A DNA stretch of 64,000 bases, taken from contig CAJTYW010000004.1 of NCBI GenBank assembly GCA_910583995.1, positions 1-64,000 of the forward strand. The letters run 5' to 3'. This DNA is from an uncultured Christensenella sp. (GTDB taxonomy: Bacteria > Bacillota > Clostridia > Christensenellales > UBA3700). The position numbers and the translations under genes are program-made. A model generated the notes under the pieces. It had not been told where the DNA came from. It ran no database searches and worked only from the letters and a program-made list of their open reading frames with translations. Each line of letters starts with the position of its first letter. Position 1 is the stretch's first letter. Below are positions 51,532 through 60,188 of this stretch, in pieces.

Positions 51532-53952
51532 TTACTCTTTTTCAAAAATCAATTTATCGTCTTTGAAATCAATTTTTACACTATCGCCGATTGCAATATT
51601 TCCACGCAAAATCTCGTCTGACAATTTGTCTTCTATTAATTTTTGAACACTTCTTCTTAATGGTCTTGCACCATATTCACTATTAAAGCCTTGCTCTGTA
51701 ATATAATTTTTAGCACTATCGCTAACATTGATATTAATATTTTGTTCTTTAAGTCTTTTTGCCAAATTGTTAACCATTATATCACAAATACTCAAAATAT
51801 TATCCTTAGATAGTTTGTGGAAGATAATAACATCGTCAATACGATTTATAAATTCAGGCTTCATAGTTTGTCTTAACGCTTCAAGTTGCCTATCACGCAT
51901 TGCGTCATACTCGTCTTCACTGATTTTATCTGAACTTCCGCCAAAACCTAATGTTGACATTTTACCGATTTCACTCGCACCTATATTGCTTGTCATTATG
52001 ATTATAGTGTTTTTGAAAGATATAGTTCTTCCGTGAGAGTCTGTCAATCTGCCGTCGTCCATAATCTGCAACAAAATATTAAATACATCTGGGTGAGCTT
52101 TTTCTATCTCGTCAAATAATATTACTGAATATGGTTTTCTTCTTACCTTCTCTGTAAGTTGTCCGCCTTCTTCAAAACCTACATATCCTGGTGCTGAACC
52201 TATTAACTTAGACACATTGATTTTATCCATATATTCGCTCATATCAAGCCTAATCATTAAGTTTTCGTCACCAAACATAGCTTCCGCCAATGCTTTGCAA
52301 AGCTCAGTTTTACCAACACCTGTAGGTCCAAGGAAAATAAACGAACCAATTGGCCTGTTAGGGTCTTTCAAGCCTGCTCTAGCACGCCTTACAGCCTTAC
52401 TAATACTAGTAACAGCTTCTTCTTGACCGATTACACGCTTTTTCAAGATTTCTTCAAGATTAATAAGTCTTTCAGCTTCGCTTTTTTTCATTTTTACAAC
52501 AGGAATACCTGTCCAAGAACTTACAATTTGAGCAATTTCTTCTTCACCAATAGAAAGTTCTTCATTACCTGAAGTTTCTGCCCAAGCTGCTTTTTTACTC
52601 TCATATTCTTTTGTTAGTGCTTCAATTTTTTCCTTAAATTCGAATGCCTTTAGATATTGTTCTTGTTTAGACGCATCTTCTTTATTTTGTCTCAATTTTA
52701 CAAGTTCGTCTTCAATTTCCTTAATGTCTTTTGGCATTAATTGACTATGTGTTCTCTTTCTACTTGCTGCTTCGTCAATAAGGTCAATTGCTTTATCAGG
52801 CAAAAATCTATCGCTAATATATCTGTCTGAAAGCACTGCCGCAGCTTCTATTGCATCATCTTTTATTTGCACTTTGTGATGTGCTTCGTATTTATCACGC
52901 AATCCTTTTAAAATGCTAATAGTATCTTCAACAGAAGGCGGATTTACAATAATAGGCTGAAATCTTCGCTCCAAAGCTGGGTCTTTTTCTATATATTTTC
53001 TGTACTCGTCAATAGTAGTCGCACCAATAGTTTGAAGTTCGCCCCTTGCAAGCATTGGTTTTAAAATATTGCCTGCATCAACTGCTCCTTCCGCACCGCC
53101 TGCACCAACCATTGTATGAATCTCGTCGATAAACAAAATGATATTTCCCGATTTTTTGATTGTATCGATTGCATTTTTCATTTTCTCTTCAAAGTCACCA
53201 CGATACTTTGTGCCTGCAAGTAAACTTGAAATATCTAGGCTAAATATCCTTTTACCTTTTAACATTTCAGGACATTCGCCATTTACGATAGCAAGTGCCA
53301 AGCCTTCTACAATAGCAGATTTACCAACGCCAGCTTCACCAATCAATACAGGGTTATTTTTGGTACGTCTTGACAAAATTTGAATTACTCTGTCAATTTC
53401 TTCGTGTCTACCAATAACAGGGTCAAGTTTGCCTTGCTCTGCCTTAGCCGTCAAATCAATACCCAATTTTTCAAGCCCGTTTATACTATATTCTTCATTA
53501 CTGCTATTCGAATAATTTTCATTTTGATTATTAACTTCGGTATTAAATCCTGCAGCATTTCTGACCGCTAAGTTCAATGCAGGAACATCTACACCAAGAT
53601 GTGCCAAACTTTTATAAGCATAAGATGAAAAATCATACAGCATTACTGCCAAAATATGCTCTGGCGTAACATAGTTTAGTCCAAGTCCGATTGCAAGATT
53701 TAAACTATTGTTCAAAACATTTTTAGTACGCGGTGTAAGTACAGTTGTTAGCTTTTGATTTGATAAAGTTATTATTTTAGGAATATCGCTTTTATTAACT
53801 CCAAAATTATTCAAAATAGCTTGAACATTTGTTCCGTCAACAAAAATCATTGCACAAAGCAAATGCTCTGTTCCTACCAAACCGCCACTTGAAGCACCAA
53901 AGTCCATAGCTTGTGAAATTATTTGATTACTTTCCGCATTAAATTTATCCAT
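51532..53952 (-). CDS. clpC: Clp protease ATPase ClpC
   Basis: An 806-residue Hsp100 unfoldase: two Clp-N repeats (about 1-145), AAA1 with GEAGVGKSAI and LFIDEIHTMVG, a UVR-type middle domain (about 400-455) that binds McsB/MecA-type adaptors, AAA2 with GPTGVGKTEL and LFDEIEKAHPDVF, and the C-terminal D2-small domain. It feeds proteins, including arginine-phosphorylated ones, into ClpP. A GTG at 53961 lies in the GAGGTGAT site; ATG 53952 is used. It is the last gene of the ctsR operon, 5 nt after mcsB. Confidence 0.96.
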   Translation of the reverse strand: MDKFNAESNQIISQAMDFGASSGGLVGTEHLLCAMIFVDGTNVQAILNNFGVNKSDIPKIITLSNQKLTTVLTPRTKNVLNNSLNLAIGLGLNYVTPEHILAVMLYDFSSYAYKSLAHLGVDVPALNLAVRNAAGFNTEVNNQNENYSNSSNEEYSINGLEKLGIDLTAKAEQGKLDPVIGRHEEIDRVIQILSRRTKNNPVLIGEAGVGKSAIVEGLALAIVNGECPEMLKGKRIFSLDISSLLAGTKYRGDFEEKMKNAIDTIKKSGNIILFIDEIHTMVGAGGAEGAVDAGNILKPMLARGELQTIGATTIDEYRKYIEKDPALERRFQPIIVNPPSVEDTISILKGLRDKYEAHHKVQIKDDAIEAAAVLSDRYISDRFLPDKAIDLIDEAASRKRTHSQLMPKDIKEIEDELVKLRQNKEDASKQEQYLKAFEFKEKIEALTKEYESKKAAWAETSGNEELSIGEEEIAQIVSSWTGIPVVKMKKSEAERLINLEEILKKRVIGQEEAVTSISKAVRRARAGLKDPNRPIGSFIFLGPTGVGKTELCKALAEAMFGDENLMIRLDMSEYMDKINVSKLIGSAPGYVGFEEGGQLTEKVRRKPYSVILFDEIEKAHPDVFNILLQIMDDGRLTDSHGRTISFKNTIIIMTSNIGASEIGKMSTLGFGGSSDKISEDEYDAMRDRQLEALRQTMKPEFINRIDDVIIFHKLSKDNILSICDIMVNNLAKRLKEQNININVSDSAKNYITEQGFNSEYGARPLRRSVQKLIEDKLSDEILRGNIAIGDSVKIDFKDDKLIFEKE

Positions 53953-53957
53953 ATTTA

Positions 53958-54956
53958 TCACCTCTCTTGAATTTTACTTCTGACTAACTCTGCCCTTAAA
54001 GCATCACGCTTTTCCGCAGGCATTTTTCCGCCACCATAGTGACACATACTTGCAGGTCCGCAAAGCTCTGTCAGATGATTTAGCATTGGCATACTTAAGT
54101 CAAGAATTTTTAAAGCAGTACCAAGCTTAACATTTGCAATATGCTCAATAAACTCTTCTGAACTGATTTTTCTTGCATAAAGCAAAATACCTAATGACCT
54201 AGAGACAGAATCTTCCATTGCAAGCTTATTTGCTGCATAAATTTTATCTCTTGCTTTTTGCTCACTCTCACAAATTTTCATAACGGCATTTGCCACATTT
54301 TTTAGCAAATCTAATTCGCTTACACCAATTGTAATTTGATTGCTAATTTGGTATAAATACCCTGTTGCATTACTGCCTTCGCCATACACGCCCCTAACAG
54401 TTAATCCCATTTGTTGCACAAAATTGATTATGTTTGCAAGTTCCCGCGTTTTTGTAAGTGCAGGCAAAAATAACATTACACTTGCTCTCATACCTGTACC
54501 TAAATTTGTTGGGCAGGCAGTCAAATATCCTAATTTTTCGTCAAACGCTATTTGTGCCATTTCGCTAAGTTTATCGTCAAAAGCATTGATATATTTATAG
54601 CACTCTTCCAAATTAAAGCCGTGCATCAAGCATTGTGCTCTTATGTGGTCCTCTTCGTTTATCATTATACTAATGCCGTTATCTTTACCAATACAAACTG
54701 CACCATTTTCGGTATTGCTCGCCAAATTAGGGCTTATTATATGTTGCTCTTGCATAGCTATTCTGTCAATATCACTTATCTCATTCATTTTGTAAAGATG
54801 ATATTTAAACAAGCTATCGCAAACAGATTTAACAATATTTATCACTTTTTCACTGCTTTTAGGACTGCCTTTTAGCATTGAAGGAAATGGAATATCTTTT
54901 ATATTTCTTGCAAGTCTTACTCTTGTTGAAACAATAATACTATCGTAATTCACCAT
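53958..54956 (-). CDS. mcsB: Protein-arginine kinase McsB
   Basis: A 332-residue phosphagen-kinase-fold enzyme that phosphorylates arginines on proteins, marking them for ClpC-ClpP. Seen: IVSTRVRLARNIKDIPFP, EQHIISPNLA, NEEDHIRAQCLMHGF, CPTNLGTGMRASV, VRGVYGEGS. It starts 1 nt after the mcsA stop. Confidence 0.96.
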   Translation of the reverse strand: MVNYDSIIVSTRVRLARNIKDIPFPSMLKGSPKSSEKVINIVKSVCDSLFKYHLYKMNEISDIDRIAMQEQHIISPNLASNTENGAVCIGKDNGISIMINEEDHIRAQCLMHGFNLEECYKYINAFDDKLSEMAQIAFDEKLGYLTACPTNLGTGMRASVMLFLPALTKTRELANIINFVQQMGLTVRGVYGEGSNATGYLYQISNQITIGVSELDLLKNVANAVMKICESEQKARDKIYAANKLAMEDSVSRSLGILLYARKISSEEFIEHIANVKLGTALKILDLSMPMLNHLTELCGPASMCHYGGGKMPAEKRDALRAELVRSKIQER

Positions 54957-54957
54957 A

Positions 54958-55485
54958 TCACTTACTCTCCTTATTTAACGCTGCTATTTGCTTTGATATT
55001 CTGTCTGCATCTAAATATCTTTCTTCTTTAACTGCAACTTGCAATTCCGCCTTCAACCTATCCAGTTGCGACATACTGCTTGCACCTTCTACATTTGTAT
55101 TTGTTGCAACCTTTTCCTTGCCGCTATAATTTTTAGGCGATTTACCTTTATGTGCAAGATATCCCCTTGAATTTACATAGTTTTCTACAATATCGCTAAA
55201 AACTTTGTAACATTCGCTACAACCAAACTTGCCACCATTTAAAATATCTCTTTCAGTCATTCCGCAGCTGCAAACACGCATTTTACGCTTTTGAGCTATG
55301 CTAGTGCCATTATTTCCAAAGGAATTAAACATAGCAGACATCAAGCTTTCAAACGGGTGTCCGTTTTCTAACAATGCAAAACATTCATCACAGAAATACG
55401 ATACTTTGGTTACTCCATTAATAGTTTCCTTTTTACATACGGTTGCGGGTTTTCCGCAAACACAGCAATAATAATTTCCACTCAT
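54958..55485 (-). CDS. mcsA: McsA, activator of McsB
   Basis: 175 residues with CxxC zinc motifs (CCVCGKPA, FCDECF, CSCGM, FGCSECY) and a C-terminal UVR domain (LDRLKAELQVAVKEERYLDADRISKQIAAL). It activates the McsB kinase and helps sense heat and thiol stress. It starts 2 nt after ctsR and stops 1 nt before mcsB. Confidence 0.95.
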   Translation of the reverse strand: MSGNYYCCVCGKPATVCKKETINGVTKVSYFCDECFALLENGHPFESLMSAMFNSFGNNGTSIAQKRKMRVCSCGMTERDILNGGKFGCSECYKVFSDIVENYVNSRGYLAHKGKSPKNYSGKEKVATNTNVEGASSMSQLDRLKAELQVAVKEERYLDADRISKQIAALNKESK

Positions 55486-55487
55486 AT

Positions 55488-55949
55488 TTAACTCCTTTTT
55501 GATAAATTCAAAATAATTTCTTTAAGCATTTGTGCTCTAAGTCTTGTAGTAATGTTTACAGGACTTGCAAGCGATTTATCCGACATTGCAACTTTAAGAA
55601 GTTCTTCTTCTCGGCTTTCAATTATTCCGTCACTAACCAATCTTTGCAGTATATGCAATAATTTGTTATACTCAAGCACTCCTTCTTTATTTAAATAATC
55701 ATATATGCTTTTTAAAACATTTTCCTTGTCTTCGGTTATTCTTATCAAATTTATACAACCGCCACCGCCACGCTTTGACTCAATAATAAACCCCTTTTCA
55801 GGCGTAAAACGGGTGGACAGCACATAATTTATTTGACTTGGTGCACAACTGAAAAATGTTGCCAAATCATTACGTGATAGTTGCAACAAATCGTCATCTG
55901 CAAGTGCCGACAAAATAAATTCTTCAATAATATCACTGATTGTCGCCAT
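55488..55949 (-). CDS. ctsR: CtsR, repressor of class III stress genes
   Basis: 153 residues: winged helix-turn-helix with the glycine-rich wing IESKRGGGGCINLIRI, which senses heat in Bacillus, and a C-terminal dimer/McsB-interaction domain. It represses clp genes by binding heptamer repeats. ATG 55949 has an AAAGGAGAG site, so the longer frame from 56009 is not used. Three CtsR heptamers lie at its own promoter (56070-56093), supporting autoregulation. Confidence 0.95.
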   Translation of the reverse strand: MATISDIIEEFILSALADDDLLQLSRNDLATFFSCAPSQINYVLSTRFTPEKGFIIESKRGGGGCINLIRITEDKENVLKSIYDYLNKEGVLEYNKLLHILQRLVSDGIIESREEELLKVAMSDKSLASPVNITTRLRAQMLKEIILNLSKRS

Positions 55950-56069
55950 TTTTCTCTCCTTTTGTAATAATTTATACAAAACAAAAATCAAAATTTTATT
56001 TTTAAACAATGCTTTATATATTTAATTTTTATATTTTTATTGTTATAGCATTGATTAATCAAATTAAAA

Positions 56070-56093
56070 TCTGACTTTCTTTGACCTTTGACT
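56070..56093 (-). promoter_or_regulatory. CtsR operator
   Basis: Read on the minus strand: AGTCAAA, GGTCAAA, GAA, AGTCAGA, i.e. three CtsR heptamers, the last two with the standard 3-bp spacing and one mismatch. They lie directly downstream of the -10 box of the proximal promoter. Confidence 0.85.
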
Positions 56094-56095
56094 TT

Positions 56096-56123
56096 ATTAT
56101 ATCACAATTTTAGCATTTGTCAA
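56096..56123 (-). promoter_or_regulatory. Proximal promoter of the ctsR operon
   Basis: On the minus strand: TTGACA, 16 bp, TATAAT, followed at once by the CtsR heptamers. Confidence 0.75.
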
Positions 56124-56150
56124 GCAGTTTTCGCAAAATTTTTCAAAAAA

Positions 56151-56177
56151 TTAGCAATCTAGGGGTTAGAGTGCTAA
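56151..56177. promoter_or_regulatory. CIRCE element (HrcA operator)
   Basis: TTAGCAATC-N9-GAGTGCTAA, the CIRCE inverted repeat with one mismatch in nine in the left arm. It lies 12 bp downstream of the extended -10 at 56190-56198, so HrcA would block the distal promoter. Confidence 0.85.
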
Positions 56178-56189
56178 TTATCTACAACT

Positions 56190-56198
56190 ATTATACCA
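56190..56198 (-). promoter_or_regulatory. Distal, CIRCE-controlled promoter of the ctsR operon
   Basis: On the minus strand: TGGTATAAT, an extended -10, with no clear -35. Transcription would start just before the CIRCE element. Confidence 0.55.
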
Positions 56199-56293
56199 CT
56201 TACCTTTATAAAAATATACCTACGCTTTAATAATTTTAAATCACATATAAAAAAACAATGACTTAGAACAAGTAAAAGTCATTGTTTATATTA

Positions 56294-58537
56294 TTATAAA
56301 TATTTATCAATAGATGCTTTATTACATATTATATTGTTTACTATTTCGCTATCAATTGTTGTTAAATATCCTTTGTTATCTATTAGGCAAGCTAGTTTTA
56401 CTGCCAAACTTAAATTGTCAAACATTACCTTATTATTTGCTAGTTCTCTTAAATAGCTTATATCTGTTGCACTTAGTCTGCCGTCACCATTACTATCTCC
56501 CAAAACTGACAAATAAAATTCTTCTATTTTTACACCGTCATTTGTATAGGTTTCTACTCTCCAACCACTTCCTACTGCTAGTTCAAATCTCTTATCGTAG
56601 TAAGCGGAATCTATTCCATCAACATTTCCGCCTTTGTCGTAAATCAATTTTCCATTGCTGTTATACATTTTAATATTTTCTCTTGCATAACCTATATTAC
56701 TTATAAAAGTATTTACAGAAGTATTGTACAAAATATGACCGATAATAATTTTATCATTTTGTTTCTTTATAATATCAAAATCATTTTTGCCGTGTTTAAT
56801 ATCATTTGTTTTGTAACTTTTTCTTAAATCATTCTCAAGATACACAAAATCATATACAGCGGTGCTAATAGTTTTTTCAAATGTAACTTCGGCGTTATTT
56901 ATTGCAGCTACTTTATCACCTTGGTTACTAAAGAAGTGTTTATATGGTAAATCATTATTGTTGTCACCATATCCGTTTGTAAATGTACCTTCATAATCAT
57001 CTGCCAATTTAATACCTATTTTTGATAAACTACTCAAATGAGATATATTTAATTTTTGTCCTTTATCCAGTCTAACATCAGATGGTTCCCCGTGTGCTAA
57101 ATTATCGTAAATTTGTACATTTTCTCCAAAAATAGTCTTTGTATTTTCATCTACCATTAATCCGCCGCCTTTAACGTGAAGTCCGTCATTTATAACTGAC
57201 TTTATTTCATTTCTCGCAATAGTAACATTCTTCCAAGTGCCTTCATTTCCCCCCTCAAGATAAACGCCACCACCCAATATTACATTGTTAGTAGAATTTA
57301 TATAAGTATTATCAGTGATTTCCACACCATCCATATCTAATTTACTATTACACAATAAAACTCCACCCGTAAAGTTTCCGCTTAAGCCCATGGTATAGTT
57401 GTTAGTCATTTTAGTATTTGTAACCACTACTTCAGAAGTATAATCCCAAACCAATAATGCAGAAGAGTTTGCGCGAGAACAATTATATGTTAATTCGGCA
57501 TTATTAATACTTCCTTTACCATAACGTGCATAAGTTACTCCGCTACCGCAAGTTCCGTAATTATGAGAAATTATTCCTTTTGTTATATTAATATAGCTAT
57601 GTATAATCCTATCGGCCTCGTTTTCTATAGTATTGTCATATTCACCTATACAATAAATTCCACCAGCCCATTCTTCAACTGAATCATTTTTTACAACATA
57701 ACCACCATTCATATTAAATGTGCCTTTGTTTACAGCTACGCCAGCACCACGCTCACGATTAGTTTTGTTATTAAAAATAATACCGTCATTCATATTGACA
57801 GTGCTTTTTAAGCAATAAATACCTGCACCACCCATTGTAGTGCTATTTATATTTTTAAAATAATTATCACAAATCATTCCGCCATTAAAATTTAAAACTG
57901 CACCTTCGGCAACATAAATACCACCACCATTATCTCCTAAATTTGAACCTGCACCTATTTTCCCTATTGCTAAATTTTGAAAATTAGCAATTAATACATC
58001 ACGATTTTCTTTGCAAGCATCATAAATTTTTTTGATTGCTTCACTATTATAAGAGCTATCATTAATTGTTAAAGTACCTGCAACATCTATTACATTGCCA
58101 CCTGGCATTATTGTTTGTTGGCTAAGTTGCCTAAATATATTCTTTCCATTTAAGTTGATAGTAATATCCGCACCACTTGGCACAGAAATTGCACCTTTGT
58201 CAGAAAATCCAACACCTGTACCAAAAGCTGTAGTTTTATCTTCATTTATTGTAGCTAACCAATTTGATACAAGCTTTACTTTAACATTAGCTTTAGTAGT
58301 TAAGGATTTTTCAATTGCACTTTTCCAAGTTGTAGCTATTTGAGAACAATTACCACTAAGTTCAAAATCATAAACGATATCGTCATCGTTATTATCTACT
58401 ATCTCGTCTCCACTTAACGAAATGCTATCATTATTGGTTGACATAACATTTGTGGTAAAAGCACACCCTAAAGCTAACAAAAAAGATACGAAAATAGCAA
58501 AAAATATTATTCCCGCACGCTTTATACATTTTGCCAT
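56294..58537 (-). CDS. Secreted right-handed beta-helix protein with dockerin-like C-terminus
   Basis: 747 residues. A signal peptide or N-terminal anchor covers about 8-32 (IIFFAIFVSFLLALG). Residues about 120-480 are parallel beta-helix repeats of the pectate-lyase/polymorphic-repeat type (GGGIYVAEGAVLNFNGGMICDN, GAGVAVNKGTFNMNGGYVVKN-like units, about 22-30 residues each). The last 70 residues resemble a type I dockerin: GDSNGDGRLSATDISYLREL is a clear EF-hand-like repeat, and DNKGYLTTIDSEIVNNII is a degenerate second one. The function may be adhesion or polysaccharide handling. The first ATG (58564) lies inside an inverted-repeat site; ATG 58537 has a GGAGG site and is chosen. The promoter in the upstream switch points away, so the gene looks OFF here. 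Confidence 0.82.
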   Translation of the reverse strand: MAKCIKRAGIIFFAIFVSFLLALGCAFTTNVMSTNNDSISLSGDEIVDNNDDDIVYDFELSGNCSQIATTWKSAIEKSLTTKANVKVKLVSNWLATINEDKTTAFGTGVGFSDKGAISVPSGADITINLNGKNIFRQLSQQTIMPGGNVIDVAGTLTINDSSYNSEAIKKIYDACKENRDVLIANFQNLAIGKIGAGSNLGDNGGGIYVAEGAVLNFNGGMICDNYFKNINSTTMGGAGIYCLKSTVNMNDGIIFNNKTNRERGAGVAVNKGTFNMNGGYVVKNDSVEEWAGGIYCIGEYDNTIENEADRIIHSYINITKGIISHNYGTCGSGVTYARYGKGSINNAELTYNCSRANSSALLVWDYTSEVVVTNTKMTNNYTMGLSGNFTGGVLLCNSKLDMDGVEITDNTYINSTNNVILGGGVYLEGGNEGTWKNVTIARNEIKSVINDGLHVKGGGLMVDENTKTIFGENVQIYDNLAHGEPSDVRLDKGQKLNISHLSSLSKIGIKLADDYEGTFTNGYGDNNNDLPYKHFFSNQGDKVAAINNAEVTFEKTISTAVYDFVYLENDLRKSYKTNDIKHGKNDFDIIKKQNDKIIIGHILYNTSVNTFISNIGYARENIKMYNSNGKLIYDKGGNVDGIDSAYYDKRFELAVGSGWRVETYTNDGVKIEEFYLSVLGDSNGDGRLSATDISYLRELANNKVMFDNLSLAVKLACLIDNKGYLTTIDSEIVNNIICNKASIDKYL

Positions 58538-58558
58538 AATAAAACCTCCATTTTGTAA

Positions 58559-58735
58559 GTACATAGAATAAGTATATCTATGTACTTTTTTGGCAGTTTT
58601 TTGATTTTAAATATATATTTTTTGTTAAATTTAGCTATATATCTTACAAAGTCTTGAGCGTAGCCTTGACAAAAGCTTACATTTGCCCTTATAATATTCA
58701 TATAATATGTACATAGATATACTTATTCTATGTAC
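58559..58735. repeat. Inverted 27-bp site pair with internal promoter (candidate inverton)
   Basis: Site 1 (58559-58585): GTACATAGA, core ATAAGTATA, TCTATGTAC. Site 2 (58709-58735) is its exact reverse complement (27 of 27). The 123 bp between them carry a consensus promoter on the plus strand. Site 1 ends 21 bp before the start of the beta-helix gene. The arms match those at 5038-5213; the core differs by one base (T for C). The geometry is that of a phase-variation switch. Beyond it, 58736-58841 holds no gene. Confidence 0.8.
58666..58695 (+). promoter_or_regulatory. Promoter inside the candidate inverton, pointing away from the beta-helix gene
   Basis: TTGACA (58666-58671), 18 bp, TATAAT (58690-58695). 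No plus-strand gene follows. After inversion the -10 would map to 58599-58604 on the minus strand, about 55 nt of leader before the ATG at 58537. Confidence 0.75.
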
Positions 58736-58841
58736 TCTTTTTTTACATTTCAAGTGCACTTTTTTGTTATTTACCCCCGATTTTTGATAGCATTATTGCA
58801 TAAAACACCTAAATTTAAAAATTAAAACTTTACAAATAAAT

Positions 58842-58873
58842 AAGCACCATAAAACGATTGTTTTATGGTGCTT
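58842..58873. terminator. Strong hairpin between the inverton and the acetyltransferase gene
   Basis: AAGCACCATAAAAC and GTTTTATGGTGCTT pair perfectly around GATT. No long T run follows, so termination is uncertain. It would lie downstream of both the plus-strand promoter of the inverton and the minus-strand acetyltransferase gene. The stretch 58874-59033 shows nothing else. Confidence 0.5.
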
Positions 58874-59033
58874 GATAATAATGTTATCTTTTATTTATTC
58901 ACAATATTTTAGAAATATTACGGCTGATATAATGATAATTATTTTAATTTGTTACATATATAATAAAATGATTTGCATAGCATCTATTTAATATTGAAGT
59001 ATATTTTAAAATATTAATGCTACAATACAACTA

Positions 59034-59543
59034 CTATACTTGAGTCATATAAACCAAATGGGGCATATTCATATTGTAATAGTGTTTTATTTCTTTCCCT
59101 ACTAACTGCATACCATTTCTTTTGGCTACTGCTTGCGAAGGAAAATTGTTATCTCTTATGATTGAATAAACTTTATCAAATTTTAGCACATTAAAAGCAT
59201 AATCACGACAAGCAATAGCTCCTTCTGTTGCATAACCTTTATGCCAGTAATTTTTATTTAACAAATATCCAATTTCAGGCACTTGCAAATCCCCAAACTT
59301 TTGCATTGTTATACCTATATTTCCTATCATTTTACCATTTTCTTTTAGCACGGCAGCCCATAGTCCAAAACCATACTCTTTGTATCTTGTAAGCTGTCTC
59401 TCAAACCACTCTTTTACTTCAGCATCAGAAAAAGCGTGTTCATAAGCATACATAACTTGTTTATCCTGCAATATTTCACACAAGTCGTTATAATCGGACA
59501 TAGTCATTTCTCTAAAAAACAATCTTTCGCTTTCAAATACCAT
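59034..59543 (-). CDS. GNAT-family N-acetyltransferase (RimJ/RimL-like)
   Basis: A 169-residue acetyl-CoA-dependent acyltransferase. The start SERLFFREMTMSDY, GKMIGNIGITMQ, EIGYLLNKNYWHKGYATEGA (acetyl-CoA loop) and the late SIIRDNNFPSQAVAKRNGM are those of the Acetyltransf_3 group that modifies protein N-termini or small molecules. The substrate is unknown. Its start overlaps the Nudix gene stop by 11 nt, so the two are coupled. Confidence 0.9.
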   Translation of the reverse strand: MVFESERLFFREMTMSDYNDLCEILQDKQVMYAYEHAFSDAEVKEWFERQLTRYKEYGFGLWAAVLKENGKMIGNIGITMQKFGDLQVPEIGYLLNKNYWHKGYATEGAIACRDYAFNVLKFDKVYSIIRDNNFPSQAVAKRNGMQLVGKEIKHYYNMNMPHLVYMTQV

Positions 59544-60087
59544 AAATTTTACCTTTATTTAAAATAATATCTGCTTTTAATACTGCAATTATAGTTTTGC
59601 TATCTTTTATAATATTTTTGTTAATCATTTCAAGCACTTGGTCAAAGTCAAAAAATTCCACTTCCAAAAACTCGCCATAGTCAAGTTGTTGCAAGCCAAA
59701 ATCTGTATTTACTGCTAAATAAATATAAATTTTTTCATTGGTATAACCAGGTGACGGATATATAATACCTAAATCTATAATATTATTTGATTTACCGCCT
59801 ACTTCTTCAAAAAGCTCCCTTTTTACAGCGGCAATTGCACTCTCACCCAAATCAATTTTACCGGCGGGTATTTCATAAATAACTTCCTTATACGGATATC
59901 TAAATTGCTTAACCAAAGCAATTTTTCCGTCCCTAGACACAGGCAATACCCCTGCACCGCCGTTATGACAAACATACTCTCTACTTGCGGTGTCGCCATT
60001 AGGAAGTTCTATTTTATCAAGTTTAACTTTTATAATTTTGCCGTCAAATTTCAAATCACTTTTAATAGTTTTTTCAACTAGTTCCAT
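59533..60087 (-). CDS. Nudix hydrolase, ADP-ribose pyrophosphatase-like
   Basis: 184 residues with a perfect Nudix box (G76-x5-E82-x7-R90-E91-L-F-E94-E95-V-G97). The lead-in EYVCHNGGAGVLPV and FRYPYKEVIYEIPAG is typical of the NudF-type ADP-sugar pyrophosphatases of Firmicutes. It hydrolyses ADP-ribose or a related nucleotide sugar to AMP and a sugar phosphate. It is transcribed with the downstream acetyltransferase gene. Confidence 0.92.
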   Translation of the reverse strand: MELVEKTIKSDLKFDGKIIKVKLDKIELPNGDTASREYVCHNGGAGVLPVSRDGKIALVKQFRYPYKEVIYEIPAGKIDLGESAIAAVKRELFEEVGGKSNNIIDLGIIYPSPGYTNEKIYIYLAVNTDFGLQQLDYGEFLEVEFFDFDQVLEMINKNIIKDSKTIIAVLKADIILNKGKIYGI

Positions 60088-60151
60088 ATACCCCTGCCTA
60101 TTAAATATATTTATTTATAATTACTATTTATTAAAACAATATTATTTTATA

Positions 60152-60183
60152 AAAAATATGCACATTTAATTGTGCATATTTTT
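60152..60183. terminator. Terminator of the mfd-foldase unit
   Basis: AATATGCACA and TGTGCATATT pair around a 6-nt loop with A and T runs outside, 6 bp after the foldase stop codon. Confidence 0.7.
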
Positions 60184-60188
60184 GTTTA

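Noticed and set aside
58538..58564. Upstream ATG giving a 756-residue beta-helix protein
   Set aside because: That ATG lies inside the inverted-repeat site and has no ribosome site; ATG 58537 has GGAGG at proper spacing.
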